Positions 24,607 to 38,629 of a DNA stretch of 64,000 nt are shown piece after piece. A program made the translations under genes and the position numbers. Under the pieces are notes generated by a model. The model saw nothing but the letters and a program-made list of their open reading frames with translations. It searched no databases and was not told where the DNA came from. The stretch is taken from assembly GCF_032854445.1 (NCBI RefSeq), contig NC_088295.1, positions 58,759,249 to 58,823,248 of the forward strand. Reading direction: 5' to 3'. Each line of letters begins with the position of its first letter. The stretch's first letter is position 1. Source of the stretch: Liolophura sinensis. Lineage: Eukaryota; Mollusca; Polyplacophora; Chitonida; Chitonidae.

Positions 24607-27357
24607 ATGCTTGTAACCAAAAATACTGGAAGCACAATGCCTGTTGATACAGAAGAAGAAGCTGAAGTGATCAACGGTAAGGGCTTAAAGCTAAATCTTT
24701 TTCAATAATTTTTAAATGTATGCCTTTCTTTGTCGTTTTGCCATGTGAACATAGACAGCGTGCTAGTCTGTTTGGTAACATGTCTTCCTCTTGCTAGGGT
24801 CTTTGGACATACACGTATTTTCATGTTTAGCTAATCGTCTTTCTCTCTCCTTGCTCTTTGAACAGAACACACATACTGACCTATTCAGCCATTTGTCTTT
24901 CTCTCGCTTCGCTATGTGATCAGAGTACAAGTATTGTCATACTTAGCCATTCGTCTTTCTCTCTCTGTGATCAGAATACACATAATGACCTGTTTAGTTA
25001 TCTGTCTTTCTCTCTCTGTGAAAAGAGTACACGTATTGGCTGTACTTGTCTGTGGCTCTGGAGAGAGAACGTGCGACACTTCACCCCAAAGAAGACATCC
25101 CCCCAGAGGTTCTCATGGTCGACAGGGATGATTTAGAGAAAGGAAATACAAATACCAGAAAAACCCGTTGAATGATATGTGTATGTAATAATTAGTAGAA
25201 CAATTTATGTTAAAGTTTTTCAATTTTTTCTTTGAATTTTAAATATTGATTCCTGTGTCTGGATTTATAATTACCGAGGTTGAAATATAGACATTGTTAT
25301 TTTCTTTGGTGCTAAACACCATTCTACGTCTTTCCACAAGAATATAATATTATATTTTGGTATAATTCTTTCCCCCATGTAGATTACGTCATGGAGTACA
25401 CGAGCCAGACTCTGGAATATCTGTACTGGAGAGAGCAGTGCCCTCAGCAAATGGCTGGTGAGTTAGTAAATCTGTCACTCAAGGAGAAGACTGCTATAAT
25501 ACAGTTAGTCAAGTCATCTTTTATACTATAAAAATATATGTAATTTGTAGTCAAATGGTCCCCGTTTTTGATCTGTTCAGATGTGCTTTGCAATTTGAAG
25601 TTTTCAGAAAAACATATTTCTGTCTCTTTATGTTTTTCAGAGAAAATAAACAATTTTGCAAGAAGAGTTCTGGCAAAATTCATCTCCTTGGAAGAGACAA
25701 GGGAGGCTACTGGAAAGAATCGTAAGTATTTCTGTACTTTCTACAGCTCATTCCTTGGTATGTGCACTTCGAGCATATGTTATTCTAACTTTTTCATTGT
25801 CGCCATCTCTTCAAAGTAATTTTTTAAAGGTAAATAAAAAAAAGATTTGTGTAATGCAGTTTTATTAATTCGGCAGAGTTTCTAGTGTTTTCTGTCCGAC
25901 GCATGCTGCAATATGCCAGTCACTCTACTGCCGTAATTTTGACACTCTACTGTCACATTCTCGTTATTGCTGACCGGCCCCGATAGCACACTAGTTAGAG
26001 TGGGTAGATCCAGGATCAATCCTGGGTCGGATCACACCTAAGACTTTAAAAGAGAAAGCTGTAGCTTCCTCTAGGGGAGTTCAGCATTAAGGGGGGACGA
26101 CTGGTTGACCATTATCAGTATAATGTTTCGGGCGGTGCGGCTTACTTGTCTTCGGTAAGTCGTCTCACAGAAGCAGCACTAGATAAAAGAGCTGTGGAAA
26201 TCCGTCTTTCAACAAGGGGCGAATTACATGTACACGCACTCTAAAGATCGCTTCGTCGTATGAATGGAAAATTGTTAAGTACGATGTTAAACCCCAAGCA
26301 TCCATTGACTCACTCGCTACTAGTGTCACGTTCTCTGTTTCAGCCCTCGAAATCTTCTCCGACCTCTTCGCTTTGGACAGAATCGTAAGTTCTTGATGAC
26401 GCTTCTCATCTTTAGACTTACTGTTGGTCTCGTGTAATAACTAGCGGCGCAGTTCTCCATAATACAGATACTCTCATTATCGTCAGAAAATTTAGTTCTT
26501 CTGTAGTCATTTTATTCAAACTGTTTATAGATAACATTAAAGACGCCATACAAGTACTAATAGCACGCAACAACTTTTGCAAAACTTCCAAAACATCAAT
26601 ACTAACGATCTAGCACGCTGATAACCACGCAAAATCATAATAAATTATCACAAAATTATCGTAACAAAATTCTGTTTCGCAGCAATTCATATGTGGTATA
26701 CATCCATGAACTAATTTAAACTGCATTTCTTTCTGATATCCAACAGGAACCGTCCTGTACCCGACTGTCCGCTTGAGTTACCGGAAGTCCTATCAACACG
26801 TGCTTCTGGGCGCCTGTCCCGACCAAAGGTCCCCCAAAAGATTGAATCTGACTACATTGACAACACTTTGGACCATCACTTTATTACCAATGTCGATAAT
26901 TATATATACAAAATCCCATGTTTATTTCAAGAGAAAGAAAAATCAGGCATTTTCTCTAATGACAGTATAATATGTTTAAAACTGTTGTTGATTGTATTCA
27001 AATTTTCTTCCTTTTGTCTTTTAGGTGAAAACTGTTTTTACAAGACTGTGCATTTTTTCTCGCAAGGCCTTCTACAGAACAGGTAAGACATCTACACGAA
27101 GCAAACTGTAGCGTTAATCTGAAACCTGAATTAGAATTAGTTAAACGTCACAAGTCTTGAAAAAATCATGTTGTTTGTTATGTATGTATTTACATAACAT
27201 TAAAATTTCTGTTTTTATATAAAAGTGCGGTGCTTTTTGACAATTGAATCACCATGTTATTAAGTAGAAGTTGACTGGTTATTCATTTCTGTTATTTCAT
27301 GTTTCTTTTGCAGACAAGGCTTTGAAATCGTTGAGGCGAGGAATCCTCACGTTCTGA
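24607..27357 (+). CDS. Probable small multi-exon gene, unrecognised
   Basis: Exons with GT-AG limits and matching phases are 24607-24676, 25383-25457, 25641-25721, 26344-26384, 27025-27082 and 27314-27357. Joined they give 122 residues ending in TGA. An in-frame TAG directly precedes the first ATG; a second ATG is at 24637. The product is acidic at the start (PVDTEEEAEVIN), then has helix-like segments (MEYTSQTLEYLYWREQ, NNFARRVLAKFISLEE, LEIFSDLFALDRI), and is basic at the end (KALKSLRRGILTF). No signal peptide or membrane segment is seen, and no family is recognised. A further acceptor-preceded segment at 26747 would end the frame after nine codons if included. The last two exons are also open in a second frame ending at 27383. 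The exons at 25383, 25641 and 26344 are the best supported; first and last exons are less sure. Upstream CRE sites may drive it. Confidence 0.5.
24805..25040 (+). repeat. Minisatellite of about 51-60 bp in the first intron
   Basis: Five imperfect units built on 'gtgatcagaatacacat' and 'tcgtctttctctctc'. They supply pyrimidine tracts. One leads into an open segment (25026-25173, with EDIPPEVLMVDRDDLEKG) that could be an alternative 3' exon in matching phase, ending at a TGA. Confidence 0.65.
25976..26316 (+). mobile_element. tRNA-derived SINE in an intron
   Basis: Head 'ggccccgatagcacactagt' with box A-like sequence, then box B-like 'ggatcaatcc' in the expected place. A long body follows, and the 3' end reads 'ttaaaccccaagcatcc' followed by 'actcac'. 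I recognise this as a common mollusc tRNA-SINE form; no family name is given. The words 'tgtcacattctc' before and 'tgtcacgttctc' after may be a worn target duplication. It ends 27 bases before the exon at 26344. Confidence 0.75.
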
Positions 27358-27383
27358 GCCTGCGCAACTGGAACCATAGATAA

Positions 27384-29552
27384 CTGAAATTAACTGATAT
27401 CTACAATGATCACTTTTATGTATTTTCTCTGTAGTTGACTTTTAAAAAAGCAGCGCTTTTAAACCCATAATGTACAGTATAATGTTTTCGGGTTTTGATC
27501 TAGCATCTAGCATCAAATGACTTTGGACAGTAAACTTACAGAATATCCTTCCACCATAGAAGCATGTTCCGATCTTTGTCATTGGAAAGAGACAGTTTAT
27601 TGTGTTATTTTTTCGTTGTCGTTATGCTTTCAAATGACAAAAAGTTGTTTGAATGTATACAGGGACGCCTTGTTCCCTTTACAGGTTAAAAGGTCGATAG
27701 AGGTTTCGCATATTTGGATAGTTCTCACGCTAGATTAAACTTGTTTGTTCACAAACACTAATCCGTGGATGTTACTTAGTTAAAACCTTAATACCACGGT
27801 CTTTACCGCCAGCATTGGAGCAAGGGTCACCAGAAGGCATCTGTAAAAAAAATGACCTTTAATGCGAAAAACATTACATGCCAAAACCGCCCCCAAAACT
27901 ACAGAGCAAAGGTCAAATATTGTTTTGGCTACTGCCTTTGTCGCTTTTATCCATCTCTGTACAAGATGGCCAATAATTGATTAAAAACGGTCTTTAATCT
28001 TAGACTGGGGGTAATCGGTGTGTTTTTATTCGCGGTAGTTCGAGGTGATCTAAACTACATTAGGGTGGAAAATGGGCGTTCACGCTGACATAATACCACT
28101 GTATACATACACACCCGTTTGAACGTCAGGTCGTCAAACCACGTGGTTAATTGAGAACCTATTCCTCCTCCAGCCGTTAGTGAAGTTAATGTGTGTTCTA
28201 TCACAGAGCGAATAACGCTCCAGGAAGGCCTTATACATTGTCCCTTCTGGTCAATCCATCTGCTTTGCTCGGGCGATAGTTTTGTAATCGGTGGTTAACC
28301 GATTGAACAGCACAGTGGCCTAGTTAGGATTACTTCACAATGTCGTTTTAATCTCTATATGTATGGTTCTAATTAATCATAATACCGTTAGTGAAGACAG
28401 ATTCGATCAAATCAGATAAGGTATTTTATGGGGATTCTAGAAAAATGCGAAATGAAACATTAACTAACTTTTGGTGAAATTCCCTGTAGACATGTATGTG
28501 TGGCCAGCAATTATCCCTTTGTTGTGTGAGGTTACTTTTACCACCAATTAAACCAAAAGAACTAGAATTATTGTTTTGCCTACATTTATTTAACCCTGTA
28601 TGTGACATTAAGAAGATTTCTTTACAAAGGCGTGCAAGATCAGATAAGATGTTGGTGGTAATAAAGAGAGAAACTGTAAAAGCAGGCAAAATTGAGCAGA
28701 TTATACAATTTGTAGTCACCATTTATTGGTAGTTGATCTAATCAGTTTACTTGGGTAAACAGCGATCTGATTTTTTTCTTTCATTACTAACCCCACTCTC
28801 CCAGGGATAACAAATTGGGGTCAACACTGAATGAGATAACACTTGTAGCCTAAATATTTGCTTTGAAGATGGTAAAAAATGAAAGTCACGTTTCCTAGCA
28901 ATTAGTCAAACGATCCCGATAATGCGTTTTTGCTAACATTTATTTCACCCTATATATAATTATGTGAATTTATCGGATATGATCACAAAGTATTACAAAA
29001 TCAGATAAGATGATGATGGTTTTTGAAAGTAAAACTATGTGAAGAAAGCTATAATGTAATTACGTATGTGTTCCCTTCTAACCAATTCACTTTGCCCAAA
29101 AGGCAATTTTCTACTTCTTTATAAATTACATATATCAAGACCAATCATCTGTTATAAAAATACATGATAAACGAAGGCCAATCATCTGTTATAAGAATAC
29201 ATGATAAACGAAGGCGAGTTGTTAACGCTGGATGATATAAGTAGGATTAATGTTGCCTTTACGAGGTAGAAGACATAAAATCATAAAATAATAAATTGTC
29301 AATTATAGAAACGCTCTAAAATATTTATGATTTATAATTCCGGAAGACCTCAAAATATAATGGTGGTTGAGGACATACATGTTTACGAAATTTGATATTT
29401 TGGTGCCCCCTTTTAGAAACTGTTTACCATGTACGTTACGACAAGGAGTATATCAGTATGCCAGCTAGCTATTCGCTGTGTGGGTGTTCCACAATTTTGA
29501 CAAATTTAGTAGTGCATCTCTATCGTGTTATCTGGTGTAACATTAGGAAGTG
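27384..29552. other. Non-coding stretch before copy B
   Basis: No gene supported. Two diverged copies of about 150 bp lie at about 28540-28690 and 28890-29040 (shared 'acatttattt' and 'atcagataagatg'). An almost exact 37-bp tandem pair lies at 29141-29214. Confidence 0.5.
29141..29214 (+). repeat. 37-bp tandem duplication
   Basis: Two units starting 'ccaatcatctgttata' at 29141 and 29178, nearly identical. Confidence 0.85.
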
Positions 29553-29811
29553 ATTTAGGAAAACTCCGGCTGGATGCGAACTTTGTCAAAAAAGAAAAGT
29601 GGAGCTGCAAACCCAGTATAGATCAAATACGCTGTTTATTAATGATTTATCATTTACTGAGTTCCAATGTTTTGTGCGGTATCAGATAGCTCCATGACTT
29701 TTATTCATATCTTATAAAATAGTATAACCCATTAATTTCCATGTTATACTGACTGTATCTAAAGGTATTGGAGTTTCCCATTATTAAGTCGTATGTAAAT
29801 GTAAATTAAAA

Positions 29812-30032
29812 GAATCTGTTAAATTTAACAGAAAGTCTGTCTTGGTGATGCCAGAGTCTATCCTTTTGTTGCAGCAGACTATTATGTCATTGTAGCAGAT
29901 TATTCTGTTAAATATAGCACACATACTCTAGAAATTTAACCCAAAAATTGTATTTGACTACAGGATTAAGCTACAATAACAGAGTAAATTCATCACTCAA
30001 ACAAGAGACTTTCTGTTAAAATAAATAGATTA
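29812..30032. mobile_element. MITE-like element, copy B
   Basis: Counterpart of the element at 260-480, with the same terminal inverted repeats. The outer left TA has become GA. It was present before the two blocks diverged. Confidence 0.6.
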
Positions 30033-30044
30033 ATTTTTTCTCAG

Positions 30045-30255
30045 TGTACAGATGGACTGCCCACAGTGCGCTTATCAAAAACACAGATCAGATAACATAT
30101 TGATGGTTAGACTGAAGGCTTCGTTGCCTATACACGTTAAAATAAACGGTGTTGTCAACAACGCTCTTCGCGGCTATTACAAACAATTTACGATTACCGA
30201 AAGCGCGGAATTTCTACCATTGCGCAATGTGACGTTGTATGCTTTAGAAACCTAA
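30045..30255 (+). CDS. Probable 3' terminal exon of an unrecognised gene, copy B
   Basis: Same acceptor, frame and stop as 493-703, with a poly(A) signal AATAAA at 30281-30286. The ATG is at 30052. For this copy, upstream exons should lie between 22.5 and 30 kb. The candidate exons I find there (23.4-27.4 kb) already end in their own stop codons, so no link is established. The 67-residue product differs from copy A at one position. The function is unknown. Confidence 0.4.
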
Positions 30256-31641
30256 AGCGATCTGTACATACGGTGAATACAATAAACGTCAAACGCTAGT
30301 CCATAAATTAGGCCTATAATAGGCTAAAACAACGCCGGGTGTGTCAACACGGAAGATGAGATAACATATTTAATGTTGGCTTGGAAAGGCCAGTTAAGGA
30401 TATCACATTCCCTTGTATAGAGAACACTTGACTATTACTGTAAAGTTAACTGCGGCAGACTGTTTCCGGTCACGGGCATTTCCAAACTTCTCTCTTTGTT
30501 TAGAAAGTTACGAAAGTCGTTCATATTGTATACGACAAAATCAGTGTACATTGTCATATTCCCTGTTCATTTAATTACACCAATATATGTTACTTTGTAA
30601 GATCCAGATCATTAATTACAAACGTAAAACACAGCAGACATGTTCAGTGTATACCCTACATCGCCGGAACTTTGTAATATCCAGATCAATAATTACATAA
30701 TCAAGCCAAAGCAGAGAAGCACAAAAGCACACCGTCATGATTTTGAAATATCTACATAGTCAATTACAACCCAAGGCAGAGATGTTCGTTTTTTTTGTCT
30801 TTGACTTAAGATTGTCTCTCTCTATGTCTGTTGTATTGAGGCCAGCTTCCTGGTTGGTACAAACTAGAATTTTGTGGCAAATTCTTATTTATTCACTTTT
30901 CGATATGTCTTCAAAAAATCTTTGCTATATTACAATTTTGTGTTACCTTTCGGCGTTGTGATTTGGGCAAAGAAGAGCGCAAAATGGTCATATTTTGGTG
31001 CCTTGTGGTTATCGTTGTGTGTCAGTGAGAGGCCACGTTTCACATGAAACAAAGGTCTTCCTTTAAATCAGTGTTTCGATCTACCTGAGCATTAACAAAT
31101 TCCACACATCAAAGACTCAAAAGTGTTCACAAATCCACAAGGAATTACTAGAGCTAGCAATCAGATACAGTAACATTTACAATGGACTGCGCATGCTGTA
31201 TGAGGTCAGGATCAATAATTGACATTATACGTCCTTCGTGCGCGTAAACCAGTGCTCATGCCCTGTGAAGACTCAAGCCTGTAGACCACATGTTAAATCA
31301 CCGGCTTGTTTGTACATCTCTGTTTTCTATTTCACATCTCAGTTACTGAGCCGTGAGTAAGTGTTACCTTACGGTGGGTTACCTCGTTAGTGATGCCATT
31401 CAGTAAACTGACTATCACATGGAATTAGGTATTAGATTACCTTACCGGAACTGGTTAACCACTGTGTGTATGTGAATAACATAGGCGAAATGTTGTGGTG
31501 GAATTCAACTGCTAGAATTGGACATTGTCCTTCTTTAGTTTCCCAAAGCACAGGTAGCCACTTATCAGCTGAGTGGCATAAAACTGTTTAGAACTGAGAT
31601 CAGTTCACACTGAAGACGGATTTCGCCTATTACGTGTGACC

Positions 31642-31705
31642 ATGGCAACTATCATATTGTCATCGCTCATGAGCTTTTACTATCTATGCTGTAGTCTTTC
31701 ATATA
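31642..31705 (+). CDS. Probable signal-peptide first coding exon, copy B
   Basis: Counterpart of 2591-2654, with the same start context, length, phase and gtaagt donor. One base change replaces a Leu in the hydrophobic core with Met, which would not disturb a signal peptide. Confidence 0.45.
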
Positions 31706-34700
31706 GTAAGTCGATACAGACATATGTCTATCAGGTCTATGTGTGATTGGGTGATCGGAATTCAAGGTTATCAGATGTCCACCGATGATTCACTTTTAAC
31801 CCAAAGCATCGTAAATCTGACAAAAATATCAAGCATACTAAAATGTTGAATATATTATAACCATGCACGTTTAAACTTTTCCATGTGTGGATATATATCT
31901 CTGAGTTGGCACACTCCACAAAATGAACAATGTGCTAATCAGCGATAACAAAGATGAACAGATTTGTTGAAACCGTTTTTTTATCTGTCTATAACCGGTT
32001 AACGTCCCTAAATATCTTACATAACTTAATGATGAGGTGTCAAATGCTTTGCCTCATATATAATCTTAACTGATACGGGTGTTTCCTAATATGAGCCAGT
32101 ATCACCTCAATGATAGCCTTCCCACTAAGGGAAGTCCAGTTACTGATGCCAAACTATCTACGGATGCGGACGAGAAAGAACTAATTAGCGAAGTTAGTAT
32201 AGATGGAAGAGTTCAGCAAACACAGCTGGTGCTAATCTAGGTTGTGTTTGCTGCATGGATACAAGGTTGGCTTTGAAGATATAATACGTAGAAACACTAC
32301 TAGGGTCATCTTTAAGTTTAGCGAATTCTGGTCACATTACATAATCTAACATGGCCGCAAATCCACTTTACCTACTTTGCTTTGTTTTTGTCGCTAGGTC
32401 ATTTGTTTTCAGCAAAGCTGCTGTGAACCCCTTAAAAAGCAAGCAAAAAGTGTTTTGATCTTTAAATCAAATCCGACTTCCTTCATCGGGGTCCCAAAGA
32501 CGCAAATATGTAACTGTAGCAACTGCCCGGTCATTTTGCTAACTTTTATCATCCGTATACCCAGATGACTCCTCAGTTCGATTCGGTTATTTATACAGAA
32601 CGTTGTAATCTGTCCTAAATTAGATATTAAATAATCATTGGAACGCATGGTTGTCGAGGTAGCAGAGGAAATAGGGTCCATATTCAACTCGGTATAATAT
32701 ATTTGTTACACTGCACCCTTCAGCAGGACAAGCCATTCACATCTCACAGTTTTATGATTCATACGTGCGTTAAAACTTCTAACAAAAATGACCCGTGCAG
32801 AGTCAGCATAAAGCCGAAGATCTCAACAAGACCGTATATAAAGGAGTATATGAAATAGTTGCATCTTACATTTAAGTAATTGAATATATGAGTAATAATA
32901 ATAGTTGCTTAATTACTATTTTGCGCAACCTCGAAAAATGTCATGGAATTCTGAACCGCAGTTTTACTTTTTGACATATTAGAGATTCGAGAAAAGATTT
33001 GTTTGGTCAGAGTACATGTCAGATTTTGGCTAGCTTTGAAAAGAAGATGTATTCATAAGTCTTTTATTGAATCATAAAGACAAAGGTCATTGACAGCAAT
33101 AGAAAAAGAACAAGGTAAAAACCTACCAGTGGTCGATGAAGTCAAAGGACTTAATCCACGTGTTATGAAGATAGATGATTAATATGAGTATAGAGAAGAT
33201 GTGTTTGTGTTATACTTCATGTATGATCACACAAGCTCAAAGTTTAATACTCAGTTAAGCTCAGCAGAATTCTGGTATTGTAAGTTCAATAGCTGTCCAA
33301 ACATTTCTGGGAGATGTAAAAATGCAAATGCTTGCGGAGGTTAAGGTACAACACGTGTAACATGAATGACTGATTGATTTTGCTGATTCAATGATCAGTA
33401 TTCGCCAAATACGATTATAATACGATCCTGTAGAGATAATTTTATCGTACAATTAACTGAAGATATATGGACGTTTCACATACATATTTACAAATGATTG
33501 ATTTATTGATGAATTGATGGAAGGTTCATTAGCTGCGTCAATAGACAGGCTGTTGGCCGGATGGACGGATAGATGGCTGGGTGGATGATTGGGTGAATGA
33601 TTTATGGATTTGAATATAAATGAGTACATGGTTACAGCAATCAAATGATTGTTTCCAGGCCAAGATTAATCAATCCTTTCAAATCAAGAGTCCAAAAAAC
33701 CAAACTTATCACAGGAAGATAAGTCAAAGAATTATATATGTAATAAACCGAAGAAATTAAAATTTAAGCTTACTCTTTACAAGAATGTTTCCTAACTTAC
33801 ACTGATTGACTGATTGATCGGTCGGTTAATCTGACAAGCATTGTCCGTCAATCAAAGATGGAAACGTTTCTGTCACCTTTTTTGTTTGCCAAAATGAATA
33901 CACTTGCAATGTTAACACAATCATTTCGGTAGACAATCTAAGGTCACATTGAATACTGAGTTCAGATCATATAGTTAAATGTATCGTCTGACCTTCACCA
34001 GTGACCCTAATACATGTATTTGACCCCTTATCACTAGCTTATCGCAGCTTAAAATATCAGGAAAAAAAACATTCAAATTGTCTCCAGTTTTTGTGTCTAA
34101 AGGACAAATAAAATAAAAAGAATCTGTATTTGACAATGTAACAAATTGGTTACGCCATTAATTGTCCGTGGACAAAGGTTATCCGGAACTTAAAATCACA
34201 TTGACTAAAACTCTATGAGAAAAAAGCAAACAAGATCTCAAGTTGTCTGTTTGTGGTTTAGGTGAGTAAAAAGGTGGTGAAACAACTGGTTTGACTACAT
34301 AACAAACTTCGTCAGAATTGATCATAGGCGTCTTTGACTATCCAAGGTAATTGTGTAGTGCAATAAAGCTCTGGTTAAACCTGTTCAACCGACCCGTTAT
34401 GTTTACTTGGGCTAATTGGATAATGCGCCAAGTAGACAAGGTGTGATATATCGCAGCGTGTATATTATTAAAATTTACAACGAGGCGATAATGGATTTCC
34501 CTTTTTCCGCCCAAAACAAGGTTTCCTGTCTGTTTTACCAGATCACTTCAATTTCACTGCTGTCTCCTACTGTTCTAGTGTTATTCTGTTATATTATATG
34601 GATTCATAGTCTAGGGCAGTTTTGCACCACATATGCCTCCTTATTGATTTATGCCATACCGTATTTACCCGCTGGTTCCTACTGGGCTAACCCATTACTA

Positions 34701-34866
34701 CAAAGTCCAGTTTGCGATGCAGTATACAAAAGAGTTATTCTTATGAAACCATACGGAATGAAGTACCACTACATGCAGGATATCATCACTTGAATCTTCA
34801 GGGATATAATGACGTACAATACGAGCACAACGAAAATGTTTTGCTTAGTTTTATGTAATGGTTTTG

Positions 34867-34872
<6 letters not shown>

Positions 34873-34958
<86 letters not shown>
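34873..34958. repeat. (TA)n microsatellite, copy B
   Basis: 86 bases of TA at the site matching 5748-5865. It is preceded by about 45 bases (from about 34827) absent from copy A. Confidence 0.98.
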
Positions 34959-34961
<3 letters not shown>

Positions 34962-36954
34962 CATACAAGTAATATGTATATAGTAAAGACGTTGGTCTTT
35001 TGTAGTAAATATTGACACAACTGCATGGAGTCGAATTGGACATGCTTGGTTAAACATACCCAATTTCAGGAGGCGAGTGGACATAAGGCAAAGTGTAGAT
35101 CGATTTTAGACAAATGAAAACCGTTTTCCTTTTGTTCTTAAATCATAACTTTGGTTAACATATTGGTTATAATATAGTTTTCATAATTATAAGTGTAAAC
35201 ACATCATTTATGCATTTGGATATTAAGTAAACTCGTGAACTTTAAACATATTCATTGCCCACTTTGTCTTGCATTAATACCCAAAGCACCTTTGGATATA
35301 AATCCTCTGTGAGGTCAATGAAAACATAAAGGGGTGAGTCAGACAGATAGATCTACACAGATAAGACAACACGGAGATTCCGTGGTTAGGTATATTATTT
35401 CTTCACATAAACCGCCCATTCAGCGAGATCAAGTGTAACCGTTTTGTCTAGATCAGCAAACAGTATGCACCCTTGTAAATCCCGCCAGGTTAACAGCAGT
35501 GATAGCCAAAGCCTTTATATTCACAAAAGCCCTGCCCGACTGTGCTAAACTATACTCCAGTCTTGCGTAACACACAAAGAAACGTTGCGATTTAAGAGTG
35601 TACATTGCCGCAAAAGTGAGGCGCGCAGTTGACCCTCTATTGATACTATTATTGTTCTTATCCACAAAAAGCCTATATTTTTGACCCCCAGTCTCTGCCG
35701 TGCTTGCCGCCTCAGGCAAAACCCAACGCTTCGGATCTGATCTCACCCGATGACGTACTGCGCTTGCGTCAAATTACGTAGGGTTTGCTTTTACTCTTTC
35801 GGATCCCGTATACGGTGAAGCCAGTTCCTACAAAGGTTCCCAGTCGGTGTTAATGTGCTCGCAGTTATAATCCGCCACCCTTCTACGTCTTGAACCTGCT
35901 TTTGACCCGAACACGTATTGAGTTATATACCGGTACCCTTTTCCCCACAGATAATAGTCTTAACATGTTTGAGTTAACCGTACAGGATAAGAGTGATCCT
36001 TAGTGATAAATCTATGCTGTCGTTTTAAGTATAACTGATTAATAGGTACTTCGTAATACACGAGACTTACATGTCCCATGGACAACATTGTAAATGGGAT
36101 CCCAGGTGAACGTTTCAAATTAGTGTTTGAAACTGTGAATGCAAAGAGCTGATCTGCTTTCCCATAGTACCTGGAACCCTGTACACTGTATATGTGACTC
36201 TGAGTGGGAGAATATCACAGACTATTACTAGTAAATGTATGAAGTAAAATTCCATTAAATTGCTCCACACCTGGATGCATCGTCATGTCAATATCTATAA
36301 ACATTCATCCTGTGGTGGAATAAGATGAAATGCAGCTGCATTGAGTTTTTGCAGGGCAGATTATTTCTGCGCGCATTTACAAGGCGTTGTAAATGTAGGA
36401 TTTTCTTTACTGAGAGATGCAGAGCGATAAAAGTTTATTTCCACGTGAACTTGATGGTGATCGCATTAGTACTTGATTCCGAAAAGCAATATATAATCTG
36501 TACTAAATGCAAATGATTATGGCATTTATTATAAACACGGATTAGATCTGATCCTCCCAGTTGGAAAGTGACCAGAAAAATGGAATGAAGATAAAACAGC
36601 ACAGAGAAAATTAGCTGTATTTGCCTACATAGGTGTTAAAGGCTTGGGTTCAAAGAAGCCGACAGGTGCGAATTCTCAGTTGGCCGATTATAATTAGAGA
36701 TTATAACAGAGTTAACCATAACATATACCAACATAACACGGGATTTTCACAATCCTGGGTAAACTATACCTTCATAAGGTGCTAGGCTTATTTAAGTTGT
36801 AAGTCGATTACAAGAAAACGATAGAAATTTCAGAACGATTTAATCGTAGGCCTTACCTCTCAACAATCCATGATCAAAGGGTTACTATATATACCCCCAG
36901 CGCTTGAGGACGACTTGAGTGTGCAAAACTTTACTAATATTTTCACTTCATCAG

Positions 36955-37130
36955 AAACTATACATGAAGTGTGTATCGTCCAATGGGGATGTTTCCGTGG
37001 ATGTGTGTACAAGGAGTGTTATCCTATAACCCAAATTAACGCACCTTTTTCACGTACCACATTTCTCGTAACTTTCTCCGTAACCGATACCGTGTGGGTT
37101 ATAATGCCATATAGCGACACACTTGTTTAG
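36955..37130 (+). CDS. Possible cysteine-containing exon of a secreted peptide, copy B
   Basis: Counterpart of 7860-8026 with the acceptor and all four cysteines kept. Joined in phase 1 to 31642-31705 it gives 79 residues. The first part differs by Thr to Ile and Asp to Glu. After the shared SRTT the C-terminus is unlike copy A, because an insert of about 80 bp (about 37065-37150) changes the frame and brings a new stop. If the gene is real, the two copies encode peptides with different tails. Confidence 0.33.
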
Positions 37131-37394
37131 TTTTTACCACATTTCTCTGAAAGCAAAGCTAGGAAGAACGGGACAGGTCTCAGATCTATTAGAAAGCATG
37201 CTACTGTAACACCACTTTATTTATGTCCTTTTCCTGCAACAATAACAGAGACGCCATATTCTAGATAACCCTGTGGGGATTTTCATGTAAAAATCGCTAT
37301 ATTCAAGTATATGCACACAACACAGTCCCTCCACCTTGAAGACAGATACAATACTCAAATAAATCATGGCGGAAAGGCAGAGTGGGAGAGAGGA

Positions 37395-37556
37395 GGGGCT
37401 AGGTGGTTTAGCGGTTATTGCCTTCTAGAACAGAACAATGACCCAGGACGATCACACCAATGCGATCTTAATCATGAGTTCAACTCCAGCACCATTATGA
37501 TGGACGCCGTCGTATCAGTAAAATATTCTTGAGTACAGAGGAAAACTCCAATCAAA
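37395..37556 (+). mobile_element. tRNA-derived SINE, plus orientation, copy B
   Basis: Counterpart of 8212-8372 with the same limits and only a few base changes. The insertion predates the divergence of the two blocks. Confidence 0.65.
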
Positions 37557-38629
37557 CATATAAAAATAAAACAAATCCGCCATGACGTCAATAGCTCGCT
37601 TACAAGGGTAGCGGTAATCTCCCATGACGAGTTAATATAATAATTATGAACTGCTTCCTGATTGACCTGCCAATAAAGAACTTTGGCACCTGCCATGAAA
37701 TTGAAATCATTATACAACAATTCGTAAATAAAAGGATGTAACGCATTGTTTGGTCGTTTGCGTCGTCTTTAATGTCCTTTTGGTCTTGTATATCACCACT
37801 ATGTCTAATTGCAACAGGCCAGTCTTAATATCGAATTATAAGCAATGCTGCCTCACAAAATTGCCAAGTCGAAGACACCAGGCCTGATGCCACACCCAGA
37901 CACTGAAACTGACACGAGTTTTTTCCCTTGTGTTTAGAGATAAGCGATTTGAAAAAGTCTTAATTAAAAAGAAACCCTTGCATGCCAGAAATGAATACAT
38001 CAAAGAATTAACTGAAATTGATTTTGATTATGTATTCGGTGTTATTGGGTACAGTTTAAAGATGAGTATAATTAAACATAACAAGAGGAAGATGGCAATT
38101 GCATTGGTCTCATTTTGTCTATCCAAGGAATTAATCCAAATCCATGCACTGATTATTATGGAACACAGACTGACACTGTGTTGGTACTGAACCTACTTGT
38201 CAACTTTAATTATCTTTGCCAATCAACATATTAATTCTTTAATAAGGTGTCATTTTTTGGCCTTTATCAACACAGTGGTACGCCATATAAATCTGATCTC
38301 AAGATCCGTGTACCGTTATGTGATAATCTATGTTGAAACATGTCAATGGTCGATGTAAATCTTGTTATAAATTACTCAATGACATTTAACAGTATTCGTT
38401 GTGGATAATAACGGTGACACAGTTTTACCCACGTCTGTATTTATCCACAATAAACGTTTGAATCTTTTGTCCATGGTTTAAATGTAAAAAATGTACAAAG
38501 ATTTCCAAAAAAAGACTGAACACATGTGCATAAAAAGTTGTAATCTTACCAGGCAATGACGAATACAAACACACGTCTTCTATGGGTAGGATTCGAACTT
38601 ATGATTTTATATGTTTAGCCTTGTCTGCA

